Shown: positions 35,041 through 44,945, counted from the stretch's first letter. The stretch is 64,000 nucleotides of DNA from Gammaproteobacteria bacterium (GCA_020846135.1 JADLEK010000030.1:1-64000); one strand, 5' to 3'. Numbers and translations: made by a program. Notes: a model not told the origin generated them from the sequence alone.

Positions 35041-36644
35041 GATGACGCCTCCGGCGCATGGAAAGGAAGTTCCAGAATAAAGGTAGCGCCACAGCCGGGA
35101 CCGTCGCTATGGCCGCTGAGAGTCCCGCCCATTTCCCGAGCCAGATTGGCGCTGGCGTGCAAGCCAAAGCCGTGGCCATCGCGGTGGGTGGTGAAGCCGA
35201 ACTCAAATATGCGGCTCAAGTGTTCCGGGGCGATCCCGATGCCGTTATCGGTAATCTCGATCCGCAACCGATCCGGTGGACTGCGGCCAATGCGGACCTC
35301 CAGCCGTTGATCCGGGGCGCTGCCGGCGGCCAGCGCCTGCTGGGCGTTGCGGATCAGGTTGACCAGAATTTGCAGCAGCTTGTGTTTCTCACAACTAAGA
35401 GGCGGCAGCGCCTGATAGTCGCGCTGGACCCCGATCCCGGTCTCCCCGGTCAGATGCATGGCTAAAACGTCATCCACCAGAGCTGCCGCCACCACCGGTT
35501 CAGAGGGCGCTCCGTAGTCGAAGGCATAGCTCTGTTGCTGCTTGACGATCAGCCGGATGTGGTCAATCCGTTCGCGGACCTGGCGAAATTCGGCCAGCAG
35601 GCGTTGCTGTTCGCCGGTCAGATGCTCGGCCAGCGCATCCAGGTAATTCATGACCCGCCCGCTCTGGGCTTCGGGTGGAAACGGCCCGCCGCAGTCGCGG
35701 AGCAGGGCCAGCGCCTTGGCCAGGGCCGGTAGGCGCGACTGGTTCAGGCTGTCGGCGATCAGTCCGGCGGCGACCGTCACGCTGTTGAGCGCGTTACCGA
35801 CATTGTGCAGCACTCCGGTCGCGGCTTCGGCCATGCCGGTCTGGCGCGATGTTTCCAGCAGTTGCCGTTGCAGCGCCTCACGCTGGACCTCGGCGGCCTT
35901 GCGATCGGTGATGTCGTGAATCAGAGTCAGCCAAGCCGGCTGATCTTCCCATTCGGCGCTGATCAGGCGGCATTCGGCGGCGTGGGTAGCGCCTTCAGGA
36001 TCGCGCCAGACCACTTCCCGGCGCACCGGTTGCTGCGCCGCCCTCCCCGGCAGCAGGCGTTCCCCGTCGCCCTCGGGGAGGCTGGCGAACAGCGCCTGGG
36101 CAGCCGAATTAGCGAACTGTACCGATCTGTCCAGGCTGCTGATGACGATGCCAATCGGGGCCATGTCAGCCAGCCGGGCGAAGCGGTCTTTTTCCTGCAA
36201 CAGCCGGCGGTAGCGATTGAGGCGCATGATGTTGGACAGGCGGATTTCCAGCTCGACCCGGTCGATCGGCTTGCGCATGAAATCGTCGGCCCCGGCGCAC
36301 AGGCCTGCCAGATAGGAGTCGCGGTCATCCAGCCCGATGATCATGATGATCGGCACGTCAGCCAGACGCGGTTCAGTGCGTAGCCGGCGGCAGACCTCGA
36401 AGCCGTCCATGTCGGGCATCATCACATCCAGCAGGATCAGATTGGGATTGAGGGTGGCCGCCTGGCGCAAGGTCTCCGCGCCGGTCTCGGCCAGAGCCAC
36501 CTGATAGCCGATATTCGTCATCTGCCGGGCCAGCATCCGGCGAGTGAGCGGCTCGTCATCGGCCACCAGAATCAGGTTGATCGGGGCGGCTGGGGTGGGT
36601 TCATCAACAGAAGTCGATGGCCGCAGATCAAGCGCTTGATTCAT
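35037..36644 (-). CDS. Receiver-PAS-histidine kinase hybrid
   Basis: A 535-residue soluble protein: receiver at about 25-140 (LILVADDEPLTRRML, LILLDVMMPDMDGFEVC, FMRKPID), PAS domain at about 150-270, then a kinase. Its H-box is the ATGVLHNVGNALNSV type, shared with the next upstream gene and unlike the HEINTP type of its downstream neighbour. The HATPase domain includes LLQILVNLIRNAQQAL, DNGIGIAPEHLSRIFEFGFT and GHGFGLHASANLA. Ten bases separate it from the upstream sensor kinase. Confidence 0.92.
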   Translation of the reverse strand: MNQALDLRPSTSVDEPTPAAPINLILVADDEPLTRRMLARQMTNIGYQVALAETGAETLRQAATLNPNLILLDVMMPDMDGFEVCRRLRTEPRLADVPIIMIIGLDDRDSYLAGLCAGADDFMRKPIDRVELEIRLSNIMRLNRYRRLLQEKDRFARLADMAPIGIVISSLDRSVQFANSAAQALFASLPEGDGERLLPGRAAQQPVRREVVWRDPEGATHAAECRLISAEWEDQPAWLTLIHDITDRKAAEVQREALQRQLLETSRQTGMAEAATGVLHNVGNALNSVTVAAGLIADSLNQSRLPALAKALALLRDCGGPFPPEAQSGRVMNYLDALAEHLTGEQQRLLAEFRQVRERIDHIRLIVKQQQSYAFDYGAPSEPVVAAALVDDVLAMHLTGETGIGVQRDYQALPPLSCEKHKLLQILVNLIRNAQQALAAGSAPDQRLEVRIGRSPPDRLRIEITDNGIGIAPEHLSRIFEFGFTTHRDGHGFGLHASANLAREMGGTLSGHSDGPGCGATFILELPFHAPEASS

Positions 36645-36654
36645 AACGGACTCG

Positions 36655-39600
36655 CTATTCGGCGCTAAGGCCGTCGGCGTTCAGGGCGCGACCAGGCAGG
36701 TCGAGGGTAAACACTGCGCCTTGCCCCAGGCCGGCGCTGTAGCAACTCAGCTCGCCGCCCAGTTCACGGGCCAGATTGGCGCTGATGTGCAGACCGAAGC
36801 CGTGACCCTCGGCTTTGGTGGTAAAGCCGAACTCGAAGACCCGGCTTAGATGCTCCGGGGCGATCCCGATCCCGTTATCGGCGATCTCGATCTGCAGGCC
36901 CCGGCCGCCACGGTGAAGACGGACGATCAGCCGGCGGTTGGCGCTGTGCTGTTCCTTGAGCGCTTCCTTGGCGTTGCGGACCAGGTTGGCGACGATCTGC
37001 AACAGCTTGTGTTTATCCAGCAGTTGCAGCGGCAACGGCTGGTACTCGCGGATGATGGCGATGACGTGGTGATCGGCGATATTCATAGCCAGCGCGTCAT
37101 CGATCAGCTGTGTCAGCACGATTGGCTCGTTGACCCCGCGGCTGGTGGTGTAAGCCTGCTGCCGGCTGACAATCCGCTTGATGTGTTCAATTTTTTCCGC
37201 CACCGCCTGAGCCTCGCCGTATAACTGCTCCTGCTCGTCTTGCAGATGGTCAGCCAGCGCCGCCAGATAATCGAGCAGGCGCTGGTTGCGTTCAGCGTAG
37301 TCCGGCTGGTTGGCGGGCTGGTTTTCCCGGAGCAGATGCACGGTCTTGGTCAGATTGGCGACCCGCGAGGCCCGCAGGTTATCGTTGATCAACTGGACCG
37401 AGACATTGACGCTGTTGAGGACGTTGCCGACGTTATGCAGCACCCCGGTCGCGACTTCAGTCATTCCGGCCAGCCGCGAGGCATCGATTAGTTGTTGTTG
37501 CAAGGCTTCGCGCTCGGCGGCGGCGCGGTTGCGGGTCGTCATGTTGCGGGTCACGCCCAGCACCGAGTCCACTGCGCCAGTCGGGCCAAATTCCGGGGCC
37601 AGTCGTGACTCGAAATGCTGGACTGTCCCATCCGGCCCCGGCAGGGAAAATTCGATTTGCTGTTCATGGCCGGTGGCGAACACCTGCTGAATGGCGGCTT
37701 CCCATTGGTCCACCAGCGCCGGATTAAAGCCCAGCTCGCGGTTGGTTTTGCCGATGAATTCCGCCGGCTCCCGCCCGGTCATGGCCCGAATCAGCGGGCT
37801 GACGTAGAGATGCCGCAACTGGCGATCAAAGCGGGCGATCAGGTCCGGCGAATGTTCAGCCAGGGTTTTGTACTCCTGCTCACGCTGACGCAGGGCGGAC
37901 TCAGCCTGGCGGCGCTCGGTGACATCCATGAACAGCGCCAGCGCCTCATCGCCGAGGAGGACGCCGGAAATCTCCAGTTGGCGGATCTGGCCGTTCTTGG
38001 CGACGATCTGGTATTCAAACGGGGCCAGATCGACGCCCAGTTGCACGGTGTCGTCCGGGTTTGGCTCCCAGGTTGCGGCGGCCCACCGGTGATAACGCAC
38101 GGTCCGTTCCCAGGTTGTGGCAGCCCACTGGCGGTAGTCGGGGTCGGGGCAGACCGCACGCCACCAGTCATCCAGGGTCGGCACCTCCGCCAGGGTATAA
38201 CCGAACATCTTGATGAACCGGTCATTGATGTAGTGCAGAGCGCCATCCTGACTGATCGAACACAATGGCAAGGGCGTGGCGTCGAGCAGTTTCTTGAACT
38301 CCTGTTCGCGCTGGCGCAGGGCGGATTCAGCCAAGCGGCGCTCGGTGACATCCAGAAACATCGCCAGCAATTCGTCGCCGAGCAGAACCCCGGAAACCTC
38401 GATCAATCGGGTCTGACCGTTTTTGCCGGTGATTTGGTATACCGTCGGCTCGATGTCGGTCCCGGTTTGCGCCGCATTGGCGACGGCGGCTCCCCAGGCA
38501 GCGATCACCTGCTGTCGGTAGTCGGGGTCGGGATAGGCCAACTGCCACCAGTCGTCCATGGTTGGCACATCAGCCAAGGTATAACCGAAGGTTTCGGTAA
38601 ACCGGTGGTTGATATAGCGCAGGTCGCCGGTGAGGCTGGCCGAACATAACGGCAAGGGTGTGGCGTCGAGCAGGCGCTGGAACCGTTCCATCACAGCTTC
38701 CCGCGCCGCGCTCTGCTGGGCCAGCGCGGTGGCCATGTCGTTAAAGCAGGTGGCCAAGCCGTCGAGTTCTTTGGCGCTTTTGCCCAGAGTCAGGCAGCGT
38801 CCAGCGCTGAAATCGCCAGCGCCGAGTTGGCGGGCGGCCTCGGCCAGGCGGGCGAGGGGCCGCGTCAGCAGGGCGTTGGCACCCCACCAGGTCGCCACCA
38901 ACCCCAGCAGAGTCAACAACCCGAGCAAAATTAGGGAAGTCAGGGTTTGGCGGAGACTGTCCAGCGCCGCTTCGTGGGACAGGCCGATCAGTAGATAGAC
39001 CCCGCTGTCGGCTGAGGCCAGCGGGGTGTAGGCATAGAAGCGTTGCACCCCGTCGATGCCCAGCAGTTCGGTGAACCCTGGACCGGGCCGGGTGCGGACC
39101 AGTTGGGCCAGCGGCGTATCCGGCAGGGTTTTGCCCACCCACGATCCGGGATCGGGGAAGCGGGCCAGAATGCGCCCGTTCGGGTCAATCACCACCGCCG
39201 TCGAATTTTTCGGCAACTGGGCGGCGGACACTAGCCGTTGCAGCCAGCTCAGATCAGAGGCGGCGAACAGCGCACCCTGAAACTCGCCGTCCAGCCCTCG
39301 CAACGGATAACCGAAAGCAAGGCGCGGTTTGCCGGTGATAAGACCAATCTGATAGTCGCTGATCACGAAGTCGTTGCTGGCAGCGGCTTTTTGGAACCAG
39401 TTGCGGTCACTGACATTCAGCGGTGCTGAGGCAGGAACGGCGCTGCAATAGAAATTGCCGTCGCGATCCGCTGCGCCGAGATTGATATAGCCGGGTTGTT
39501 GTCGGAGCAGGTTCGCCAGCATCTGATGACAGGCGTCGGCCTGCTGCGGGTCGCGCATCACCGACATCTGCGCCAGCATATTGAGCAACAGCCGGGCTTC

Positions 39601-39777
39601 GGCGGTCACGGTTTGCTGATCCTTGGCGGCCAGTTGCACCAGTTCGTGGGCATCCCGCTCGATCCGGGCCATGCCTTGGCGATCAATCGTCAGATAGGCA
39701 TTGAGGGTCAGACCGAAGGCCGGAATGGCAATCAGCAGCAACAGTAGCAATAAACGGCTACGCAGACTGGCGAACAT
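36655..39777 (-). CDS. Membrane sensor histidine kinase (double Cache, HAMP, three PAS)
   Basis: A 1040-residue protein. The first membrane helix (LLLLLLLIAIPAFGLTLNAY) and the second (LTSLILLGLLTLLGLVATWW, about 285) enclose a periplasmic Cache-type sensor with DRNWFQKAAASNDFVISDYQ and TGKPRLAFGYPLR. HAMP follows (about 305-360), then two similar PAS domains (LLDATPLPLCSASLTG and LLDATPLPLCSISQDG) and a third (HSPDLIARFDRQLRH). The kinase has an ATGVLHNVGNVLNSV H-box and HATPase with DNGIGIAPEHLSRVFEFGFT. It is the likely input of the cluster; small organic ligands are typical for Cache domains. The promoter should lie in 39778-39960. Confidence 0.92.
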   Translation of the reverse strand: MFASLRSRLLLLLLLIAIPAFGLTLNAYLTIDRQGMARIERDAHELVQLAAKDQQTVTAEARLLLNMLAQMSVMRDPQQADACHQMLANLLRQQPGYINLGAADRDGNFYCSAVPASAPLNVSDRNWFQKAAASNDFVISDYQIGLITGKPRLAFGYPLRGLDGEFQGALFAASDLSWLQRLVSAAQLPKNSTAVVIDPNGRILARFPDPGSWVGKTLPDTPLAQLVRTRPGPGFTELLGIDGVQRFYAYTPLASADSGVYLLIGLSHEAALDSLRQTLTSLILLGLLTLLGLVATWWGANALLTRPLARLAEAARQLGAGDFSAGRCLTLGKSAKELDGLATCFNDMATALAQQSAAREAVMERFQRLLDATPLPLCSASLTGDLRYINHRFTETFGYTLADVPTMDDWWQLAYPDPDYRQQVIAAWGAAVANAAQTGTDIEPTVYQITGKNGQTRLIEVSGVLLGDELLAMFLDVTERRLAESALRQREQEFKKLLDATPLPLCSISQDGALHYINDRFIKMFGYTLAEVPTLDDWWRAVCPDPDYRQWAATTWERTVRYHRWAAATWEPNPDDTVQLGVDLAPFEYQIVAKNGQIRQLEISGVLLGDEALALFMDVTERRQAESALRQREQEYKTLAEHSPDLIARFDRQLRHLYVSPLIRAMTGREPAEFIGKTNRELGFNPALVDQWEAAIQQVFATGHEQQIEFSLPGPDGTVQHFESRLAPEFGPTGAVDSVLGVTRNMTTRNRAAAEREALQQQLIDASRLAGMTEVATGVLHNVGNVLNSVNVSVQLINDNLRASRVANLTKTVHLLRENQPANQPDYAERNQRLLDYLAALADHLQDEQEQLYGEAQAVAEKIEHIKRIVSRQQAYTTSRGVNEPIVLTQLIDDALAMNIADHHVIAIIREYQPLPLQLLDKHKLLQIVANLVRNAKEALKEQHSANRRLIVRLHRGGRGLQIEIADNGIGIAPEHLSRVFEFGFTTKAEGHGFGLHISANLARELGGELSCYSAGLGQGAVFTLDLPGRALNADGLSAE

Positions 39778-39821
39778 GCGGCTGACCCTGTTAATTTTTA
39801 GGCTCAGGATTTTCGCTATTT

Positions 39822-39890
39822 CGTCATTCCCTCGAAAGCGGGAATCCAGTCACCCGCTGCACCGGCTGGATACCCGCATTCGCGGGTATA
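39822..39890. repeat. Palindromic intergenic repeat (ATTCCC-N8-GGGAAT type)
   Basis: ATTCCC at 39826-39831 and GGGAAT at 39840-39845 flank an eight-base core, followed by a second palindrome TACCCGC...GCGGGTA (39871-39888). This is the broadly distributed repeat typified by the Neisseria dRS3 element. It lies upstream of the sensor kinase and the divergent GPP34-like gene. Confidence 0.75.
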
Positions 39891-40042
39891 ACGCGTTAAG
39901 GATCGGTGGCGAAAACCTCGAGATTTCAGAATAGCCGGAGCCAGGGAAGAATGACGGTCATTTTATACCTGAACTTACCGGGCGGCGCGGCTAGAATAAC
40001 CGCCTATCGCCATCACTGATCCTCCAACCGGAAGAATGCCCC

Positions 40043-40693
40043 ATGTTGAGCTTCGCTGAAGAAATTTACCTGCTGGCGCTGGATGATATGACCGGGCAGA
40101 CCGTACTGGCTGGCGGTCAAATCGCCCTCAATCAGGCGCTGGTGGCGGGTGTGGTAGGTGAGCTGTCGTTCATGCGCCGACTCGATGCCGATCTCGAATC
40201 GCTGATTGTGCTGGACGCCTCGCCGACCGGGAATCCGATCCTCGACACCGTATTGACGCCGTTGCGCGCCGCTGGGTTGGGACCGCGCCCACTGCGGCGC
40301 TGTCTGGATGATCTGTACCGAACGGCTTCAACCATCGAGACGCTCACCCGCGAGGAACTGGTGCGTAAACAGGTGATCAAGTCGGTCGCCGGGCGGGTGT
40401 TCTGGGTGATTCCCTCCCGCCGTTATCCGGTGATCGACAACCGCGAACTGATCGATGTCGAACGGCGGTTGCGCGCTATCGTGACTGATCCAGAGGTGAT
40501 TCCCGATCCGCGCGATACGGTCTTGGTCAGCCTAGTCACGGCCTGTGGGCTGTTCCCGGAGATTCTGTCGCCGCGGGAGCTGCGCCGATCTCAGGAGCGC
40601 ATTCACCAGCTTTCCCGGCTGGATCTGGTCGGCGGCAGCCTGATCGATCATCTGAACGGCTTGAATTTGGCGATGGCTACCGCCAGCTTCTGA
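40043..40693 (+). CDS. GPP34 (GOLPH3/Vps74-like) family protein
   Basis: A 216-residue soluble protein. It starts LSFAEEIYLLALDDMTGQTV, then NQALVAGVVGELSFMRRLD, LDASPTGNPILDTVLTPL and a helical second half (LIDVERRLRAIV, TACGLFPEILSPRE). This is the GPP34 layout, named for eukaryotic Golgi phosphoprotein 3, which binds phosphoinositide membranes. Bacterial members are mostly uncharacterised. The ATG at 40043 follows a weak GGAAGAATGCCCC site. Monocistronic, between a divergent kinase and the SUF operon. Confidence 0.8.
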   Translation: MLSFAEEIYLLALDDMTGQTVLAGGQIALNQALVAGVVGELSFMRRLDADLESLIVLDASPTGNPILDTVLTPLRAAGLGPRPLRRCLDDLYRTASTIETLTREELVRKQVIKSVAGRVFWVIPSRRYPVIDNRELIDVERRLRAIVTDPEVIPDPRDTVLVSLVTACGLFPEILSPRELRRSQERIHQLSRLDLVGGSLIDHLNGLNLAMATASF

Positions 40694-40789
40694 GCTGGAA
40701 ACGGTTAGGACGTTTGCGTTAGGCCCAAGAGAGTCGCGCCCGCCTCTTGGCAATCGCCCGGTTTGGAACTATGCTACCCGCAAATGGTA

Positions 40790-40808
40790 CTAATCCGGTA
40801 CTGATTAG
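40790..40808. promoter_or_regulatory. Dyad CTAATC-N7-GATTAG upstream of the Rrf2 gene
   Basis: A perfect 6-bp dyad with a seven-base spacer lies 20 bases before the regulator start. GGTACT also occurs twice around it. Position and symmetry suit an operator for the Fe-S-sensing repressor encoded next. It is inferred, with no direct match to a known consensus. Confidence 0.45.
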
Positions 40809-40828
40809 GCCGGAACACGGAGCCGCGC

Positions 40829-41305
40829 ATGATCCGCATTACCCGGGAAGCCGATTACGGCATCGTGCTGATGACCGCGCTGGCGCAGGCCGAGGGCCAA
40901 CCCCGCAGCGCCGCCCTGCTCGCGCAGCAACGCCGGCTGCCGCTGCCGATGGTCAGCAAGATTCTTAAGGCGCTGGCGCGGGCCGGGCTGCTCGCTTCGC
41001 AACGCGGAGTGCAGGGCGGCTACCAGTTGGCGCGTCCGGCCACCGAAATTTCCGCCGCCGACATCATTGGCGCACTCGAGGGTCCGATTGCCATTACCGA
41101 ATGCAGCGATGAATTACACGATGGTTGCGCCCGGCAGGAGCATTGCGAGGTCAGCGGACACTGGCCGCGCATCAATCAGGCGATTCACGCCGCCCTGCAA
41201 AGCATCAGTCTGCTGGATATGAGCCGCCCGGATCCGCTGCAACCCCTGCATTTTCACCCTCTTCACCGGGCGATGACCAGTCAGCTCGCTAGCCGACCGG
41301 TTTAA
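40829..41305 (+). CDS. Rrf2-family SUF operon regulator
   Basis: A 158-residue winged-helix regulator: MIRITREADYGIVLMTALAQ, LPLPMVSKILKALARAGLLA (recognition region) and SQRGVQGGYQLARPATEIS (wing). Three Cys follow near residues 91-106 (ITECSDELHDGCARQEHCEV), the Fe-S ligand pattern of IscR-like proteins. Location directly ahead of sufB and the upstream dyad suggest it represses or activates suf according to cluster supply. Confidence 0.9.
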   Translation: MIRITREADYGIVLMTALAQAEGQPRSAALLAQQRRLPLPMVSKILKALARAGLLASQRGVQGGYQLARPATEISAADIIGALEGPIAITECSDELHDGCARQEHCEVSGHWPRINQAIHAALQSISLLDMSRPDPLQPLHFHPLHRAMTSQLASRPV

Positions 41306-41335
41306 ATCGCCATTTTTTGTCTCAGGAATCCCGCC

Positions 41336-42784
41336 ATGACTGACAGCGCCCAGACTCTCGAACGCCTCGCCGCCAGCGATTACCAATACGGTTTTGTCAC
41401 CGACATTGAACAGGAAACCGTCGCGCCGGGTTTGAATGAGGACGTGATCCGGCTGATTTCGGCCAAGAAACAGGAACCGGAGTGGTTGCTGGAATGGCGA
41501 TTAACGGCGTTCCGGCATTGGCTGACCCAGCAGCAACCGCAATGGGCGCGAGTGGATTATCCGCCGATTGACTACCAGGCGATTTCCTATTACGCCGCGC
41601 CCAAGCAGAAAGGCGATGGGCCAAAAAGTCTGGATGAAATTGATCCGGAATTGCGCCGCACTTATGAAAAGCTTGGCATTCCACTGGCGGAGCAGGCCAT
41701 TTTGGCGGGGATTGCCGTTGATGCGGTCTTTGATTCCGTGTCGGTCGCGACCAGCTATAAAGGCAAGCTGGCGGAACTGGGCATTGTTTTCTGCTCATTC
41801 TCCGAAGCGGTGCGCGAATATCCCGAACTGGTGCGGCAGTATTTGGGTTCAGTGGTGCCGTACCGGGACAATTATTACGCGACCCTGAATTCCGCTGTAT
41901 TCTCCGATGGCTCGTTTGTTTATATCCCGCCGGGTGTGCGCTGCCCGATGGAGTTATCAACCTATTTTCGGATTAACGCCAGCAATACCGGGCAATTTGA
42001 ACGGACCCTGATTATTGCCGACGAAGGCGCTTATGTGTCGTATCTTGAAGGTTGTACAGCTCCTCAGCGCGATGAAAACCAGCTCCATGCCGCAGTCGTG
42101 GAACTGGTCACCCTGGATAACGCCATGATTAAATACTCCACCGTCCAGAACTGGTATCCCGGTGATGCGGAGGGGCGCGGCGGCATTTACAACTTTGTGA
42201 CCAAGCGCGGTTTATGCAAGGGCCGTGATTCAAAAATTTCCTGGACCCAGGTGGAAACCGGTTCGGCGATTACCTGGAAATACCCCAGTTGTATCTTGCG
42301 CGGTGAAAACTCGGTCGGCGAATTTTATTCGGTCGCGATTACCCGCGATTACCAGCAGGCCGATACCGGCACCAAGATGATCCATATCGGCAAGAATACC
42401 CGCAGCACCATTGTCTCCAAAGGCATTTCCGCCGGTCATGGGCAAAACGCCTATCGCGGCCTGGTAAAAATCATGCCGATGGCGGAGAACGCCCGCAACC
42501 ATTCGCAGTGTGATTCGCTGCTGATGGGCGATCAATGCGGCGCTCACACCTTCCCGTATATCGAAGTGCAGAATCCCACGGCTCAAGTTGCGCATGAGGC
42601 CAGCACCTCGAAAATCAGTGAAGATCAGCTTTTCTATTGTCGGCAACGCGGGATTAGCACTGAAGATGCCGTGAGTCTGATCGTGAATGGTTTCTGCAAG
42701 GAAGTGTTCAAGGAATTGCCGATGGAATTCGCGGTTGAAGCGCAGAAACTGATCGAGTTGAAGCTGGAAGGCAGTGTCGGTTGA
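41336..42784 (+). CDS. sufB: Fe-S cluster assembly scaffold SufB
   Basis: A 482-residue protein of usual length. The sequence runs through [59 protein letters not shown] and the beta-helix core with [20 protein letters not shown]. The C-terminal [20 protein letters not shown] and [19 protein letters not shown] are standard. SufB forms the SufBC2D scaffold where Fe-S clusters are built. The start follows CAGGAATCCCGCC. Confidence 0.97.
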   Translation: MTDSAQTLERLAASDYQYGFVTDIEQETVAPGLNEDVIRLISAKKQEPEWLLEWRLTAFRHWLTQQQPQWARVDYPPIDYQAISYYAAPKQKGDGPKSLDEIDPELRRTYEKLGIPLAEQAILAGIAVDAVFDSVSVATSYKGKLAELGIVFCSFSEAVREYPELVRQYLGSVVPYRDNYYATLNSAVFSDGSFVYIPPGVRCPMELSTYFRINASNTGQFERTLIIADEGAYVSYLEGCTAPQRDENQLHAAVVELVTLDNAMIKYSTVQNWYPGDAEGRGGIYNFVTKRGLCKGRDSKISWTQVETGSAITWKYPSCILRGENSVGEFYSVAITRDYQQADTGTKMIHIGKNTRSTIVSKGISAGHGQNAYRGLVKIMPMAENARNHSQCDSLLMGDQCGAHTFPYIEVQNPTAQVAHEASTSKISEDQLFYCRQRGISTEDAVSLIVNGFCKEVFKELPMEFAVEAQKLIELKLEGSVG

Positions 42785-42786
42785 GC

Positions 42787-42832
42787 AAAGGTTAAAGGTT
42801 AAAGGTTAAAGGTTAAAGGTTAAAGGTTAAAG
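42787..42832 (+). repeat. AAAGGTT heptanucleotide array (six copies plus four bases)
   Basis: 46 perfect bases of AAAGGTT repeats start two bases after the sufB stop and end 20 bases before the sufC start. The unit is identical to that after livK. Confidence 0.95.
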
Positions 42833-42852
42833 ACTGGAGGAATGAAAGGCTC

Positions 42853-43620
42853 ATGCTGGAAATCCGCAATCTGTACGCTACGGTTGAAGGCCGGGAAATT
42901 CTGAACGGCATCAATCTCATCATTCGCCCCGGCGAGACTCATGCGATTATGGGGCCGAATGGCTCCGGTAAGAGTACGCTGGCTAATGTCATTGCTGGTC
43001 GCGATGGTTATGTCGTGACCGATGGCGAAATTCGCTTTGACGGCAAGAATCTCTTGGAGATGGACCCGGAAACCCGTGCCTGTGAGGGTCTGTTTCTGGC
43101 TTTTCAATACCCGGTCGAAATTCCTGGGGTCGCCAATCTGTATTTCCTCAAGGCGGCGGTGAATGCGGTGCGTAAATATCGTGGTGAGACATCGGTTGAT
43201 GCGATGGATTTCTGGGATTTGGTCCATGAACGCATGGAATTGGTGAAAATGGATGAATCCATGCTCAAGCGTTCGGTCAATGAAGGTTTCTCCGGCGGTG
43301 AGAAGAAACGCAATGAAGTGTTTCAAATGGCGGTGTTGCAGCCGCGTTTTGCCGTCATGGATGAAACTGATTCTGGACTGGATATTGATGCGCTGAAAGT
43401 TGTTGCCGATGGCGTTAATGCCTTGCGCAGTCCCGAACGCGGTTTTCTGGTGATTACCCATTATCAACGGCTGCTGGATTATATCGTTCCGGATCATGTG
43501 CATGTTCTGGTGAATGGCCGCATCGCCCGTTCCGGCGGCAAGGAACTGGCGGTGGAACTGGAGCGGGAGGGTTACGCGCTGTACAACGAGGAACCGGGCC
43601 GCGCCCGCCGGGCGGTTTGA
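42853..43620 (+). CDS. sufC: Fe-S cluster assembly ATPase SufC
   Basis: A 255-residue ABC-type ATPase: Walker A GPNGSGKSTLANVI (about 36-49), the Q-loop region FLAFQYPVEIPGVANL, signature FSGGEKKRNEVFQMAVL (about 142-158) and Walker B FAVMDETDSGLDIDAL. It energises SufBC2D and is not a transporter. Spacing from sufB is 68 bases, mostly the heptanucleotide array. AAAGG just before the ATG serves as ribosome-binding site. Confidence 0.97.
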   Translation: MLEIRNLYATVEGREILNGINLIIRPGETHAIMGPNGSGKSTLANVIAGRDGYVVTDGEIRFDGKNLLEMDPETRACEGLFLAFQYPVEIPGVANLYFLKAAVNAVRKYRGETSVDAMDFWDLVHERMELVKMDESMLKRSVNEGFSGGEKKRNEVFQMAVLQPRFAVMDETDSGLDIDALKVVADGVNALRSPERGFLVITHYQRLLDYIVPDHVHVLVNGRIARSGGKELAVELEREGYALYNEEPGRARRAV

Positions 43621-43634
43621 GAGAGACATCTACC

Positions 43635-44942
43635 ATGACTGCCATTGCCCCGCTATTGTCCGACCCGTACCACCAGTCCTTTGCCGCGTTCATGGCAGAG
43701 CGTCGTGAGCCGGAATTTATTAGCCGGTTGCGTCAGGCGGCATTTGCCCGGTTTGAGACGCTAGGCTGGCCGACTCGCCGTCAGGAAGCCTGGCGGTTTA
43801 CCGATCTGTCTGATTTGCAGGCGCTGACTTTACAGCGCCCCAGCACTGCGCTGATTGACGCTGCTGCATTGCCCTCTTTGGAAATCCCAACGCACCGGCT
43901 GGTTTTTGTCAATGGCCGCTTGGCACCTGGTTTATCGCAGGTTCGGGAGTTGCCGGAACGGGCGATGATTGCCGGCTTTAGCCAAGCGTTGCCCGATCAT
44001 TCCGCATTGATTGAACCGGTTCTAGATTCACTACCCGGCCTGCAATCCCATCCCTTTGCCGCATTAAATACCGCCTTCTGGGAAGATGGCGCATTGATTT
44101 ATTTGCCACGCAATGCAGTGATTGAGGAACCGATCCATCTGGTTTTTTATGCGACTGGCGGCGATATGGCGGTTTATCCGCGCTTGTTTTTAATGCTGGA
44201 ACAGGAAGCGCAGGCGACAGTAGTGGTTGAATGCCGGGGGCAAGGCAGCTACTGCAATGCGCCGCTGGCTGAGTTGCAATTGAGTCATGGTGCAACGCTG
44301 CATTATCATCAGGTTCAGGAAGAATCGCCGCAAGCATTTCATCTCAGCGGGATTCGGGTTCGGCAATCCCGCGCCAGTCAGACGCAGTTGCATTTGTTCT
44401 CCAGCGGCGGTCAACTGGCCCGCACTGACTTGGAGGTGTTGCTGGATGGCGAACAGGCCGAGTGCCTGGTTAATGGCCTGACCTTGGGCCAGGAAAACCA
44501 GACCGGTGATTATCATCTCCGGATTGAACACGCTCAGCCGCATGGAACCAGTGAACAGGTTTTCAAAAGTGTACTGGAGGGCAAGTCCCGATCCGTGTTT
44601 GATGGAATGATTCACGTTCGGAAACACGCCCAAAAGACCGATGCCCGTCAGACTAATCGCAATCTGTTGCTGTCTCGGCACGCCCAGGCCCATGCGAATC
44701 CCCGACTGGAAATTCTGGCAGATGATGTGAAATGCGGGCATGGATCCAGCACGGGTTTTCTCGATCCAGACGCCGAATTTTATCTCCGCGCCCGAGGAAT
44801 TCCACTGGCTCAGGCTCGCGCTCTGCTGGTTCACGCCTTTGCCAAAGACAGCCTGACCCGGATTGCCTTGACGCCCTTGCGGGAACGGCTGGACCGGGTG
44901 CTGGCGACCCGACTGGCGTTGGATAGCCTTGAGGGAAATTAA
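43635..44942 (+). CDS. sufD: Fe-S cluster assembly protein SufD
   Basis: A 435-residue SufB paralogue. The N-terminal helices include FARFETLGWPTRRQEAWRFT, the beta-helix region has LFSSGGQLARTDLEVLLDGE, and the C-terminus has CGHGSSTGFLDPDAEFYLRA and GIPLAQARALLVHAFAKD. The ATG at 43635 gives MTAIAPLLSDPYHQSF. Located 14 bases after sufC and three before sufS. Confidence 0.95.
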   Translation: MTAIAPLLSDPYHQSFAAFMAERREPEFISRLRQAAFARFETLGWPTRRQEAWRFTDLSDLQALTLQRPSTALIDAAALPSLEIPTHRLVFVNGRLAPGLSQVRELPERAMIAGFSQALPDHSALIEPVLDSLPGLQSHPFAALNTAFWEDGALIYLPRNAVIEEPIHLVFYATGGDMAVYPRLFLMLEQEAQATVVVECRGQGSYCNAPLAELQLSHGATLHYHQVQEESPQAFHLSGIRVRQSRASQTQLHLFSSGGQLARTDLEVLLDGEQAECLVNGLTLGQENQTGDYHLRIEHAQPHGTSEQVFKSVLEGKSRSVFDGMIHVRKHAQKTDARQTNRNLLLSRHAQAHANPRLEILADDVKCGHGSSTGFLDPDAEFYLRARGIPLAQARALLVHAFAKDSLTRIALTPLRERLDRVLATRLALDSLEGN

Positions 44943-44945
44943 CTG

